The translations under genes and the position numbers were made by a program. Positions 44,804 to 57,700 of a stretch of DNA of 64,000 nt are shown one piece after another; the stretch's first letter is position 1; each line of letters begins with the position of its first letter. This DNA is from Puccinia triticina. Taxonomy: Eukaryota > Basidiomycota > Pucciniomycetes > Pucciniales > Pucciniaceae. The notes below the pieces were generated by a model. The model worked only from the letters and a program-made list of their open reading frames with translations, was not told the origin of the DNA and did no database searches. The stretch covers positions 6,324,001-6,388,000 of the forward strand of contig NC_070565.1 of assembly GCF_026914185.1 (NCBI RefSeq), given 5' to 3'.

Positions 44804-47800
44804 ATGGACTCCCCACCAGAAAAGAAACTTGATTCTGATCTGGAAAAATCGAACCTATCCCTGGAACCCGAAATTGTCGATGAGATCGTCGGTGAAACTG
44901 CTTCTAACAATGAACCAGATGGCCAGATGCAACGGCGTCTCAAAGCGCGCCATGTTTCCATGATAGCCATTGGCGGTTCGTTCTTGCCCAATGTGAAAGT
45001 CCACTAAGACCCAGCTAAAGCAAGTAAAACTATTCAATTCACCTGCAATAGGTACTATTGGCACTGGTTTGTTCGTTGGGTCGGGAGAAGCATTGCATAA
45101 AGGTGGCCCCGTTGCCCTTCTTCTCGGGTACGCCATCATGGGTTAGTCAAGATGACACTTTTAATCCAGTCACACCCCCCGTTTTAGGCTTACTTCTTAC
45201 AATCATTATTGCTCACCAGGGGCGATTGTCTATAGCATGATGGTTGCATTGGTCTGTCCGGTTTTGCGCATCGTTGCAATCTACAAAATGTTTGACTGAT
45301 TCACCTATTCCACTTTTTTACTCGCAAATGTAATTGCAGGGTGAAATGGTCACCATGTTCCCAGTAAGTGTTTCCGTCTTTGATCTACCGTTCTCCACAT
45401 TCAACTTTACAACCATCTGGTATTTCGACTGATGCCTATGCTGGGGCCTTTTCTTGCAAACTACAGGTCACCGGCGCTTTCATACACTACACCACTCGGT
45501 TTGTGGACCCAGCTCTGGGTTTTGCCAGTCAGTTTTTTATTTCTCTACTCTGCCATCTCGTGCGCAAAGTACCGGGGGAGTTTTTGCGATAAAGTCGTAC
45601 TCTCTGCATGAATCCTGGGCAAATATTTACTATGTCTTCATTTGAACGAAACAGTTGGCTGGAACTATTGGTAAGCATCTGACTAGGATTCCCAACATAA
45701 GGCTCTTTTACCATGGCCTAATTCAAATCCATTCTAGGTACTCATTCGCGGTCACTCTACCAACCGAGATCACCGCGGCGGGCATCGTGGTACGCAACTC
45801 GAGACCGCACCCATAATACCCCGCTCAATTATAGACATATGTTTATTGTATTTGAATTGCAGATCAAGTATTGGGCTAAGGACGTTAATGTTGCCGTATG
45901 GATTACGATTGTGAGGATCTTATTGATAAATTCATCCCAACCTTGATTTGTTGTTGAAAGCTTCTCAATTCCCTTTTTTTAAACTCTGGACGATCTAAAC
46001 TTTTTAGTTTTTAGTTGCCACGACGACTGTCAACTTCTTTGGCGTGAAATGGTATGGCGAAGTGAGTTGCCTTCTTCCAAATCTTAAGTCAAACAAACCA
46101 ACAAACTTGACGCTTTGTCAAAATCGTGATCTTCAACCTCCGGAAAGGCAGAATTTGTTTGCTGTGGGCATTTTTGATGTATCTCTATCAGCTCAGGGGT
46201 TGGATATTGAATTTTGTGTGTTTAAACAGCTGCTGTCAAAGTTATTGCTATAGTAGGATTGATTATCCTCGGTATCATTCTTGACTTGGGTAAGTTTCAA
46301 GAGTCCATATCAAGTGTCAATTGAATGTTTTCTTAAGCCTCTCGTACATCTCCTTAGGTGGTGGTCCAAATCACGATCGAATCGGGTTTAGGTATATTAC
46401 ATCAACAGATTCTCCAAGCTACACGCCAAGTTCAGACCAGCTGATTGCTCTTCTCTCAACTCTTTAAAAGATACTGGCTTTCACCAGGTCCGTTCAACCA
46501 ATTGAATGAGATCCCTGGATCCACTGGTAGATTTCTCGCCTTCTGGTCGGTCTTGGTTCAAGCCGCTTTTTCATACCAAGGTATATGAGATTTTCTCAAA
46601 CAAAGATAACTGCTTAACTACAAAAGCTAAATAAACAAATCCATTGAAGGTACCGAGATCGTAGCTCTGGCGGCCGGGGAAGCTGAAAATCCGCGGAAGA
46701 ATGTCCCCAAGGCCATCAACAAAGTGTTTTATCGTATCTTGATATTTTACATTGGTGGCATGACAGTCGTTGGATTATTGGTACCCTATAATTCCCCGGA
46801 CCTACTAGGTGGTAGTGGCGATGCAACTTCATCGCCATTTGTTATTGCAATCAAATCAGCAGGTATCTCAGTATTACCAGACATTGTGAACGTAGTCATT
46901 CTAACTGCGGTATTCTCAGCAGCAAATTCAGATCTATGTGAGTTTTTTCCACAGCCAATGTGGTCTTTTAGCAAGGCTGCAGAATAGCAGAAATGATTCA
47001 TTTTGTAAATCCGGACTGATTCCTGTTCTTACATCCTGACGGGCTGCTTGAATTCGTATCCGCAGATGCTGGTTCCAGAATTTTGTTCGGTTTATCTTCT
47101 GATCGTATGGCTCCAAAGATATTTTCGCACTGCACGGGCCAAGGCATTCCGGTTGCTGGTATAGCCCTAACAGCGGTATTCGGACTACTGGCCTACATGA
47201 ATGTGGCCACTTCTGGAGGGACGGTTTTTGAATGGTTTTCCAACATATCATCCATCTCCGGGCTAGTGACTTGGTGGTCAATCCTACTTGTTCGTTTGCA
47301 TGTCCGCCTCCGCCAGTCATCAGCCGTACTAACTAACGTTCTGGCATTTCATGTGCATAGGCTTATATCCGATTTTATCACGGATTAAAATACAGCGGAA
47401 TTGATCGCAACACGTTTGCTTATACGGCACCTTTTCAGCCGTGGCTATCTTATTTCGGATTGGCCATGTGTACTTTGATTATCATCTTCAACGGGTTCGA
47501 GGTCTTCTTGACCGGCAAGTGGTAAGCGGGTCAAACTTTAATCAATTTGTTACTCGTTTTCAGCAACATTCGCTCTAACGAAGAAACATCTTCATCTTTC
47601 ACTTTTCATTCGCAGGTCGATATCAAAATTCGTATCAGCATACATCTCCCTTCCGATATTTGTCGTGTTTTTTATTGGATGGAAGACATGTCACAAAACA
47701 GATTTTGTTAGACTTGATCAGATGGACTTCGAGACAGGCAGGCGTGAACTAGACCTCATGGATGCCATGGAGAAAGAGAAGGAAGTTGAGCCAGTTGGGA

Positions 47801-47922
47801 AGCTCAACAAATTCTTGCATTCGGTTTGTTTGGTTTCCTCTATCAGTGTTGCTTGCATTTTTTTTAAAAAAAGACACTGATACCTATATCTTCCCAACAT
47901 TGTTTTTGTAAAGCTGATTTGA
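44804..47922 (+). CDS. Amino-acid permease (YAT/APC family), 18 exons
   Basis: Plasma-membrane proton symporter for amino acids, 552 residues with about 12 hydrophobic segments. Exons: 44804-44975, 45052-45141, 45220-45251, 45340-45363, 45467-45527, 45655-45670, 45738-45789, 45863-45910, 46008-46061, 46148-46163, 46230-46289, 46358-46391, 46471-46580, 46650-46937, 47066-47289, 47361-47521, 47616-47823, 47914-47922; their sum is a multiple of three. Diagnostic motifs are RHVSMIAIGGTIGTGLFVGSG (first membrane segment), WNYWYSF, the TEIVALAAGEAENPRK loop and SRILFGLSSD. Two exons are only 16 nt. The second (46148-46163) gives AEFVC where the family has AEFWF, so that intron choice or a local change is less certain. 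The last intron is also inferred; without it the frame ends at 47880. Substrate range cannot be read from sequence. Confidence 0.88.
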
Positions 47923-48478
47923 GTTAATCAAAACAACTTTCAGCAGAGGGGGGAAATCCGGAGCAGGGAATAATTGGAATAATTTGCATGAATACATGAA
48001 TCTTGTGGGTTTTGCTTGACTGAACTATTGTTACTTTGGCGTCAGGATAGACGTTCGATTTTTTGGCAAGACAGTAATAGATTAATGGGGTGTTGCCAAT
48101 CAATGTATGTATGATAAAACAATATACACAATTATCTTGAATTTCAGAGCAGCGCTACTTCTTTTACACTGGCTGTATAAGATTAGCTTCAGCTCAATCA
48201 TCTTGTCATTTGGTCACTTATTTCTCCACCACTGGGAGTTGATCACATGATGTCATCACAATAATCCCTTGCTTTGATCTTCCCTCAATCTTCCCTATCT
48301 TATATGAACTCTGACTTGTTCCAGCATTTTCAAAGACACTTGGCTGCCACTTGTGTTGGAATTGCAATTCTGCCCATATGAGGTATCACTTGCCTGCATT
48401 CATTTTTTTATTCATTATTCCTTATTATCATGCTGTTGTTCCCACAAATCAGCCACCTTGTATCTAGTCTATATCAAC
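47923..48478. other. Permease 3' region, no gene recognised
   Basis: A/T-rich sequence without recognisable coding or terminal repeats, extending to the solo LTR. Confidence 0.3.
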
Positions 48479-48796
48479 TGTCAGGCTTGAGTCAATGGAA
48501 CATCATTGGTTCTGATCCTCTGTTCTTTCTGAGGGCCTTTTTGTCCCCTCAGTTGCCTCATTTCAAATTTAACCATCAGTAAGATTGAGTTTATTATATT
48601 AGCCTGATCTGTGATGAGGAGAGGAAGAAGGAGTCTGGGTTTTGGGGTTCTGGGGGTTCTGGATCCTAAGATGGTAGATTGCAGGATAAGGAAGCTGCAG
48701 CCTGGATCCACACCATCTCAAACTATGAGTGTGCAGGCTGTGACATGTATGTGATAGGCTATGTACCTGAAAAGCCACCCTCTACAGCTCATAACA
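48479..48796 (-). repeat. Solo LTR of the chromovirus family
   Basis: Read on the minus strand it begins TGTTATGAGCTGTAG and ends GCCTGACA, the canonical TG...CA ends. It shares the start and several internal blocks with the 3' LTR at 18832. No internal retroelement sequence flanks it, so it is a solo LTR left by recombination. Flanking pentanucleotides (tcaac, ctact) do not match, so the target duplication has decayed. Confidence 0.75.
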
Positions 48797-49363
48797 CTAC
48801 TATAGTCTAGCCTGCTCTAATGATGCTTACAGCTTGACACTGTCTCCTCTCTCTTCATTGTGTCAAATCCCTTTAACTTGGTATATGCATTGCGGGTTGT
48901 ACATTTATACTTTTTCTCCACTTGCAAAGTGAAGGCTAGTCTTCTTGTGTCATCCACCAACATGAGTTTCTGCAATATGGAACTATGGCATTTGTGCCTC
49001 TTGTTCAGGCCACCAGAGTAATTTTTGGGTTTTGCATGTTGCCTGATGCACACGGGGTTGTTCATGATTGATTTGTGGCCAGATTTATCCAACACCATTT
49101 TTCTGGTAGATAATAAAAAACAAATGTGACTGTGCGTCTCTGTGTGTGCAAACAAAGTAGTCATATCTGATCATTGTTCTTGGGGGCAAATTTGAGAAAC
49201 ATTCATGGCCGCGGGTTTCCCCTGCTCTGGTTGGTATGTGACAGCTTTCCAGCCGTGCCTCGACTGGATTCACTGAGCTGTCACGCCATTCTTGGTGCAC
49301 GCCCATTTGTTGGCCGGCCACCCGGTGAGTGGAGTCTGCGGCCATCGACGAACAACCACAACG
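48797..49363. other. TAF5 upstream region
   Basis: Contains no recognised gene. The last 150 bp before the TAF5 ATG are GC-richer and probably 5' UTR. A minus-strand 115-codon frame (48817-49164) shows no domain. Confidence 0.35.
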
Positions 49364-52300
49364 ATGCCCAACAACCTCACACCGTCCTCGTCATCAGCCG
49401 GCCTTCCCCCACGACCGGCCGTCCCTCAGCCCGCCGCTGCCGGCCTCCAACCGCCACGGGGCCTGAATGACCAGGCGATCTTAGAATATCTCTCGCGGCG
49501 TGGATTCGCCAAGGCCGAGGGGGCGCTCCGTGCAGAGCTCGCCAACGCCATCACAAACTCCTCTGCTGCTAAAGGAAGGACCGTTGGGCTTGAAGAATTC
49601 GCGGACAAGAACGCTAATACTTCCGATGCCGCGATCGCTGGACTGGGCAAGAAGAAAGAAGGCGTCGGTAGAAACTTGATCAAGCAACCATCTGAATACG
49701 CCAAGGGTTATGAAGGACTGCGCGAGTTTGTGAACAATGTCAGTCTCTTCAACATGATGATTTTTATCTTTACTTTTAGTAATCAATTTCTGACTCTCGT
49801 TACTTATTGTGTCGATTTTGAATAGTCACTGGATATCCATCGGCCTGCATTCACGCCGTTCTTACTTCCTCTATTCGTCCATTCATATCTTGACTTGGTA
49901 GTGGATGGGAGAAGAGATGCTGCAGACGATTTTTTGCATCGGTAAAATGCTCAATCTGAATGCGTCGGACATGAGTCCAAGACGATCGAGTTGGACATCC
50001 CCAATCTAATTCTCCTTTCTTGTCTTATACACTCAGTTTTTCAACAGACCACGAGATATCCGAGCCATACTTGGTCCAGCATTTAGCATCTCTACGGCAT
50101 CCCTACCATATCCAAGAATCAGAGATCGCTCAACGATGGAGGCGAGAGCGATACGTTATCAGGATCAGTGAACGCGCTAAAAATTTGTTGATGACTTGGC
50201 TACAGACTGAATCTCTGGGTGGCGATACCGATGAAAGTAGAGCCAAGGATCGGATGACAAGTACAATTAATGAGAAAGTTCGAGTTGAATGTAACCACTA
50301 GCTCTTTTTGCCTCACTTTATTTGCCGACGTGGCCCATTCAACTTTTATTCATTTACTTTTGATTTGTTTTCCTCCAGATACCCCTATATCCCTACTCAG
50401 TCAATTCCAATCCGGACTTGAATCTGATTTCACTCAGCAACAGCAGCAAACTGCTCCAACCGAACCTCCGCTAAAACTGGGACCTGTTCCAAAAGATCCA
50501 AAACTAATGAGGGAAGTATCGAAAATTCTGGCGCAAGAAGGAGCTCCGCCCAAGTCGACAGAGCCCGGTGATCTTCCAGAGGGTGAAAATGCAGACGCGG
50601 CGATGACTGATGGCACGAAGACGACAGTGAATCCTACCAATGTGCCCACAACACCGATCATACCTGAAGCTTCCCTATCCACCTCGGACGTGATCCCGCC
50701 GACACCTTCTGATCTTTTACCCTATTCGACCAACTTCAAGACGATCGACTTGAGGAGAGAGGTGGAGTCGATCAGGGAAGCCAAAAAGCGGATCAGACTG
50801 GGCCCAGAAGCGTTCAACGATAACAAGCAAGTTGAGAAGGAGGTCGGGAAGCCGAGTGTGTGTGCATTCACGATCCATGATGCCGGGCAAACGTACGGAG
50901 TCTATCTGTTTGAACTCTCTGGTTCGATCCCACTCCATCTCCTATCAAGTCGCTGATTCCTTTCCCCCAGGACCTAACTTGTCTCACTTCTTTTCTGGCT
51001 GCTGTGGGATGATTAGGATGACTGCCGCTAGGTTCTCAGATGACGTGACGATTCTCGGTGCTGGTTTTTCGGAGAGCTACATCAAGCTCTGGAACCTCAA
51101 AGGTGAACCATTCGAGCCAATCAGAGATGATGGCACCACCGAGGCTAGTAATATGGCGAGCAATGAAGGTATTGTGGCCTCTCTTGAGAGATTTCTGTGA
51201 TGAGTAGATATGCTAAGAAGATCGCCCTACTCCGTGACAGCTGAAACGATAAGGAAGATGCGCAAGAAGACGTCCAGCAATTCGATCAAACTAATCGGTC
51301 ATTCCGGGCCCGTATATTCGCTGTCGTTCGACCCAATTCCGGGCCCATCCTCGCCGCCTCGCCATCTTCTGTCGAGCTCGCAAGACTCAACCATCCGGCT
51401 CTGGTCCTTGGACCTCTTCAAAAACCTGGTCGTCTATCGGGGCCATAGGGAGCCTGTTTGGGATGTCGAATGGGGTCCTAAGGGGATCTATTTCGCATCG
51501 GCGAGCAGGGACCGAACGGCCCGGCTGTGGTGCTCTGAGCGTGTTGGAGCGGTGCGGATGTTTGTGGGCCATTTGAGTGATGTTGATGTACGTTCTTATG
51601 ACTATTCCCTTCTCACCCGTCAACATAGGCTGATTTTTTCTTCCCCCGTTAGTGTGTCAAATTCCACCCGAATTCACTTTATCTGGCCACGGGCTCCAGT
51701 GACCGCACTTGTCGGTTGTGGGATGTCCAAAGGGGCAACTCGGTCAGGGTGTTTCATGGACACGAAGGCCCGGTTAACTGTGTTGCAATCAGCCCTGACG
51801 GAAAACTATTAGCATCCGCAGGTATGTTTTATTCTGTGAGCCTCAAAACAAACTTTTGGCAGTTTTTAAACAATCTGGATGTGGGCAATCAGGAGAGGAT
51901 CAATCGATTAAACTGTGGGACATTGGATCATCGCGACTGATGAAGACGATGCGAGGCCATCAAGCATCAATACACTCGCTCACTTTCAGTGCCGAGTCGA
52001 CCATCCTTGCCTCGGCTGGTGCTGATTGTAGTATCCGGGTTTGGGATGTCCAGAGTATGGGGACGACCGGCCAGATGATCTCCAATCCTTCGCTCGAGAA
52101 CCCCCAGGACTCGGTTGGCCATCTTGGACTGAAACTCCAGGGCGACTCTCGGTCGACCATCAAGCTACTAAGGCGCGGGTTGTTTGGCCTGCACGAGTAT
52201 CGTGATACGTATGTTTCTCCAATCTCTTTCCTCCTTGCACCACACATCGGTCTTACGCTCTCGCAACATTCGATGTCTTTTTGATGGCAGGCCCGACTTG

Positions 52301-52405
52301 TTACTCACCCTACCCACCCGTCAAACGCCGATCCTAAATGTCAGCTTTACGACCAGGAATCTGTTACTTGGGGTTGGTCCGATGGGAAAAACGCCATCCT
52401 CTTAG
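49364..52405 (+). CDS. TAF5: TFIID/SAGA subunit TAF5
   Basis: Scaffold subunit of TFIID and, in yeasts, SAGA. Nine exons (49364-49738, 49826-49941, 50037-50290, 50379-50892, 51017-51168, 51241-51587, 51653-51821, 51893-52208, 52291-52405) sum to 2358 nt, 785 residues. Order of domains: a LisH-like segment ([15 protein letters not shown], about residues 30-50), the all-helical TAF5 N-terminal domain spanning exons 1-3 (YEGLREFV... through FSTDHE and the LASL region), a Gln/Pro/Ser-rich linker, and six WD40 repeats with clear GH...WD pairs ([36 protein letters not shown] with [30 protein letters not shown]). This combination is specific to TAF5. No lesion is visible. It is followed 261 bp downstream by ASA1 in the same orientation. 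Confidence 0.93.
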
Positions 52406-52666
52406 CAGTGATCAGACACACCAAAACATCATAATTATTCTTTTCTTTTGTATCTACAGTTTTGTAAATAAGATTTCTATCTCAGTTTTGAAGTCTTCAC
52501 TGGAAATTTTCTTTGGGTGTTTTGGTCTTTGAACTTGTGAACTTGGGCCTCCATGCAATGATGACTGCGTCAGAGTCCCACTTCCCCGAGCCCAGCGCTG
52601 GCTCCGAGCCGAGGCCGGACTTCAACCGACCAGCCAAGCCGAGCGACTCCCTCCTCCCGGCGCCCG

Positions 52667-54525
52667 ATGGCCAGTCGCCCCGCCCCTCAGCCGGTCTACC
52701 TCTTCAGGCCGACCCACCAGGAGCTGATCCGGAACAGCAACACGGCCGCCGGCGACGACAGCCACCGAGCCATCACCCATCTCGAGTTCATCTCCCTCCC
52801 CCAGCAAAACCATCTGGCCCTGCTCACCACCGACAACCACGGCTGGGCGGCCGTCTGGAACCTGGACTCCAAGCGGATCCAGTCCCTGTGGCATCCCCAC
52901 CCACACACCCAGGCCGTCGGGGGCTGTCTCTGGGCGTGCCCGCTGCTGACCACCCAATGCCAGGAGGATATCATCCCCCAGCAACCCTCGCTCTTCGTCC
53001 TCTCGTCAGTAACCGGGATAGCTAGCCTACTTGCTCACCCACAAAGATTGATTGGTTGATTTAGATAGGCAGGGAAGAGACCACCGATTGGTCCTCAGCC
53101 AGCTGCTCAACTACGCCAAGACATCCTCCATCTCAACAATCACCAGAGCGAACCTCAAACCCACCCGCAACGCCCCCTCTGCCGACGTGGAGATCCGCGC
53201 CCAAACGCCTATCAATGCTATCAACTTCTGCAAGGCTAGCTTACTCGCCTTGCCTGCCCACCACAAAACTGTGCATTCGATCGTCGCCCTTCCTAGTCTG
53301 ATCTCCGAAGATTTCGTTCGTCTATCCCCTCAACTATCGTCATCCCCTCCTACCACTCACTCGTTTTCCCTGCCGATACGGAACTATTCAGGTCGACCTT
53401 TTCGCCATTCAAATCTGCGAAACGCCCAAGCTCACTAAGATTTATGAAGGACTAGGAAACCACAAAGGCAAAAGACGCGATAATAACCAAACAGGTTCAA
53501 GCAAAATCTTTCCCTCTCTCTCTTTTTTTTTTCTCTTGAGCGAAAAAATATGTATCAGGTCTTCAAAGGAAGGAAATAAATCAACAAGCTAAAGAATTGC
53601 TTTTTTGCTCTCTGGTTTAAACGCGTTCATTAGGTTCGGTTGTAGCAGTCCAACTGTATTCGCCACCGAAAGCGAGCGGCCTGATACTACTAATGATAGG
53701 GTACGAGAGCGGGGAAGTACGGCTGCTAAAGAACGAGCGACTAGTCGGGCGGGGCTCGACCGAGTCGAGGAGTGTTGACGGTCTATCGGAGAGATTATTG
53801 GGGGAAGGGGATTGGGAGAGCGTGGGCGGGTTCAAGGGACACACCGAGCCGATCCTCTCGATGGCCGTTTCCATCGACCCGTTGGATCGTCTGGCCGGGA
53901 TCGGATGGAGCGTGGCGGCGGACCGGAAGATCGTCCGCTACGAGCTCACTGCGCGCCCCTGCGACCCTGCGGCCCATCCCGTTCGTCCCTCTCTGCCTAC
54001 CCACATCGACCGGGCGCGTGTGCCGAGAGACTGACGAGTTCGTTTGGTGTTCAGCAGCCAAAGCCTGCTCCGGACCATGGCCTGTATCAGACATCAATGG
54101 AGCCGATGGTCTTCGAAACCAACCAGCCTGGCCGGTTCGATGTCCAAGTGCGCTCGGACGGGAAAGTGCTGGGGATATACACCTGGGGCGGAAAGCTGTG
54201 GCTGTTCGACTCGACGGCCCTCGTCGCCGCCGACCAGGGCGAACAGGCCCCGACGCCAGCGGATGGCGCTAGTGGCCGTCATCCTTCGGCCGCCGCCCGG
54301 GCCCGACAGTTCACCCTTCGCCCCCTTGTCGTTCTCAAGCTCCCCACCGAGCCTGACCATCGCACCGGCGTCCTTGCCTTCGCGCCTTACCCTCCTCCTC
54401 TTAAAGCTGCTTTCCCCAACTCTAATTGCCGATTGGACTCTCTGGCTGGCTTGGCCTTGCTCGTCGCCTCTGGGGCCGCAGGCCAAGTCGTCGCGTGGGA
54501 AGTCTTTCCTCCCTCTCACTCCTAA
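52667..54525 (+). CDS. ASA1: ASTRA-associated WD-repeat protein Asa1
   Basis: WD40-repeat subunit of the ASTRA complex (GNB1L-like), which works with the TTT co-chaperone in maturing PIKK-family proteins such as Tra1. Five exons (52667-53004, 53069-53315, 53392-53494, 53649-53980, 54055-54525) sum to 1491 nt, 496 residues. Recognisable features are the N-terminal PVYLFRPTHQ, the HLEFI...DNHGWAAVWNLDSKR repeat, the GYESGEVRLL blade near residue 240 that is characteristic of Asa1, a GHTEPILSMAV repeat, the SDGKVLGIYTWGGKLWLFD blade and a C-terminal VASGAAGQVVAWEV strand. Exon 2 uses an in-phase GTCAGT donor upstream of the more obvious GTAACC. The assignment rests on motif order and length. Convergent with the chromodomain gene. 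Confidence 0.8.
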
Positions 54526-54750
54526 TCCCTTCTCCCCTCTCTTCATTCCTCATCCACTATGTATTTTTTGTTTCAAGCTTTTTCATTCTGAGGAGGTGAG
54601 ACTAGTTACAAAAGCTAATTAACACATACTCGCTAACCAAGAAAAAAAAAGAAGAGAAATGTTTATATCAGGGATGGACTCCTGCGTATGTACATGAGAA
54701 TCATACAAGCAAGAAGAAGAAAAAAAAAAAAAGATAATAAGAGCACAAGG

Positions 54751-57700
54751 CTAAGGCGGGGGACGAATGTGAGAAGTCGCAGCAACTGAGGTAGGAGTGG
54801 TTAAAGAGGTGCCGAACCGAGGAGGACAGAGCGGGGAAGAAGAGTACTGAAGCGAGCTGCGGAGACTCTTGACTTTCTTTTGGCCGTTAGGCGGAGGACA
54901 AGAGCGGCGAGGATCGGGAGATGAATGAGGGGACTGGGTTTCGAAGTGAGAGGTTGAGCGAAGCCCGTTAGATCGGACTCCCTGGCTTCCGGATTCGATC
55001 ATTTGCTTCGACTCTTCTTGGTCGTCACTGGGGATCGTTTCTAGTGATTGGTTTAGTTGACTCATAGGCTTGGGGCCTCCTAAGCTGAATCGTTCTAGCT
55101 GTGAAATCGGACGGAATGATTGCGAGCGATCCCCGTTTTGTCCATTCGCTCCTGTTGCCGGATTCGATGATTGGGTCTCGTCTTGATCATCTGTCTCTCT
55201 TTTATCTGATGGCGCCAGACGTTCGACACAAGCTTCCAAGTCTTTAATTGCTATCCTCTGGATTTTGGTGACCTCTTCAAGATCCTTAACTTCCACGTTG
55301 AGACGTCTGATCTGGACAGCTTGGGCTCGAGCTTTCACATTTGCAAGCTCGAGTCGACTGCGTAGATCTTCGTTTTGTTGGGAAAAGGATTGGATGAGCT
55401 CGTCATTCTTCTTGTCGGAAATTTTATGCTGTTTCTGGAGTTTATTGAGAGCTTCCTTAGCCAATCTGGACTCTGCTTGGGCTTGAGCCAACTCCTGCTT
55501 CTGGCGATCCGAGAATTTCTGGTAGAGTAATCGGGCAGGCTGTTTCTCTTCTGTTGCTAGCAAAGTCTGGAGTGATTTAACTTTGGTGTTCAGTTGATCG
55601 ACTTCCTGCTGAGAGTTCATTAACTGCACCCGTTGTCCCGTCATCTCTACATCTTGCTTCCAGAGTCGATTTTTCAACTCTGCCGCCGTCTCCTTCTGTT
55701 TGGTCATTTCAGCTTGGACCAATCGATTGGCTTCGAGTGTGTCCATTAACTCCGTTCGTTGTTTGGCCATCTCTGCATCTTGCTCCAGGAGACGATTTTT
55801 CAACTCGGCCGCCGTCTTCTTCTCTTTCGTCAATTCAGCTTGGAGTAATCGATCGGCTTCGAGTGTGCCCATTAACTGCGCTCGTTGCTTGGTCATCTCT
55901 AAATCTTGCCTCAACAGTCGACTTTTCAACTCTTCTATAGCCTTCTTCTCTTTCGCCAATTCGGCTTGGAGCAATCGATCGGTTTCGAGTGTGTCCTGTA
56001 GCTGCGTTCGTTGTCTAGTCATCTCTACATCTTGCTTCTGGAGTCGACTTTTCAACTCTTCTGCCGTCTCCTTCTCTTTCGTCAATTCAGCTTGGACTAA
56101 TCGACTGGCTTCAAGTGTGCCCGTCAACTGCGCTCGTTGTTTGGTCATCTCTGTATCTTGCTCCAGGAGTCGATTTCTCAACTCTTCCACTGTCTCCTTC
56201 TCCTTCTTCAAGTCAGCTTGGATCTCTGATTTTTGACGTCTTGTATCCTCTTCTTCAGGGATCCGGGATTCAAGAAGAGCGTTGACTTCAAGGGCACCTT
56301 TCAATAACGTGCGCAGCCCTGCAACAGACCTCTGAAGCTCTTCTTTGCTCATCTGGCTCGCATCATCCATGGCGGTGTCGTTCGAAAGAGGCTCGACTTG
56401 ACTGTGGTCTTTAGCTGTGTCAGTTTCGGTCGAAAGAGGCTCAACTTGGCGAGTTCCTTCGTCGGGGAGATGAGGTTCTGGATGCATGTCACTTGAATTG
56501 CTGGTCACTGGAGGCAGTTCAGCATCGTCTTGAATTCCAGCCGGAAGAGCATCAGTTGGACGAGAGGGGGACGGAGCTTGTTTTTCCGGGGGCTGGCATT
56601 CGTCTTGGTTGGCCATTGGGCTGTTGACACGTACAGACGAGTCGGGCGCGGTTTGAGGCTTTTGAGGCTGAGCATTTTGGGGAGAACATGATTGATGTTC
56701 AGCGGAGTCTTGGAGTGGACGCGACGGCTCAGTTGGGGCAGAAGGTGACGGATGCACATCTGGATATTCTTGAGTTGCGCGCGATGGCCTAGTTTGTGGA
56801 GAACGCGATTGATGTTCATTGGGGTCTTGGGATAAATCCTCTTGGGTGGGATGGGAGGGCTCGGTTTGAGGAGAACGTAGTCGATGTTGATCTGGGTCTT
56901 GGGATTCATCTTCTTGGGTTGGATGCGGGGGCTCGGTTCGAGGCGAAGATGTTCGATGCACATCGGGGTCTTGAGATTGATCTTCTTGGGTTGGCCGCAA
57001 CGGCTCAGTTTGTTGATGAGAAGGTGATCGATGCTGGTGGGGTTCTTGGGATGGAAGCGAATGGTCGGGCGAAGGCAAGCGTGGTGGATGTTCCTTGGGG
57101 TATTGGGATGACTGCGAAGACTCAGGCTCCCGATTAGTTTTGGTATCCTTTGAGCCGGACTTCGGTGGGTATCGGACTGGGCGTTTGTGGTTGAAAAAAT
57201 GTAGAAACATGGAGAAAAAAAAAGAGGGGGATAGAGGGGGAGGGAGAGAAAGAGAGAAGAGAGAAGAAGGTTCTGATGAGAAACATATGGAAGAAATGTC
57301 TATATGAGCATATCGGGTTAATTGACTTACAAATCATGCCTTCAAGCGCCTTGCGAACTGTTTCATCGTCCCATCTGATCCCATACTTCGGTGGGCTCAT
57401 TTCAAGCCATAAATTGATCGACCCGGTTTCTGTTCTCTCGAGTTCAAAGCCCAAGGCGTTCGACAGATTGTATTGAGTTCGCAGTGCGTCGATATCGTTT
57501 GCGGGATCCGCTAAAAGAGAGAAATTTAAATGGATACACAAAAGCTCATCAGGATCTGCTGGGTTTGATAGGTCTAGGGCTTTGCGAGCTGTACATCCAA
57601 CTTACCAAGATAAGAAAGCGGATCGGCGATGAATTTAATGATGACTTGTTTATCGACCGGGTCGATATTGCTCTTGGATATGTAACGGCTGATTCTTAGG

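Noticed and set aside
52513..53025. 170-codon frame overlapping the start of ASA1 in another phase
   Set aside because: Pro/Arg-rich shadow of ASA1 exon 1; the ASA1 frame carries the WD-repeat motifs and splices in phase.
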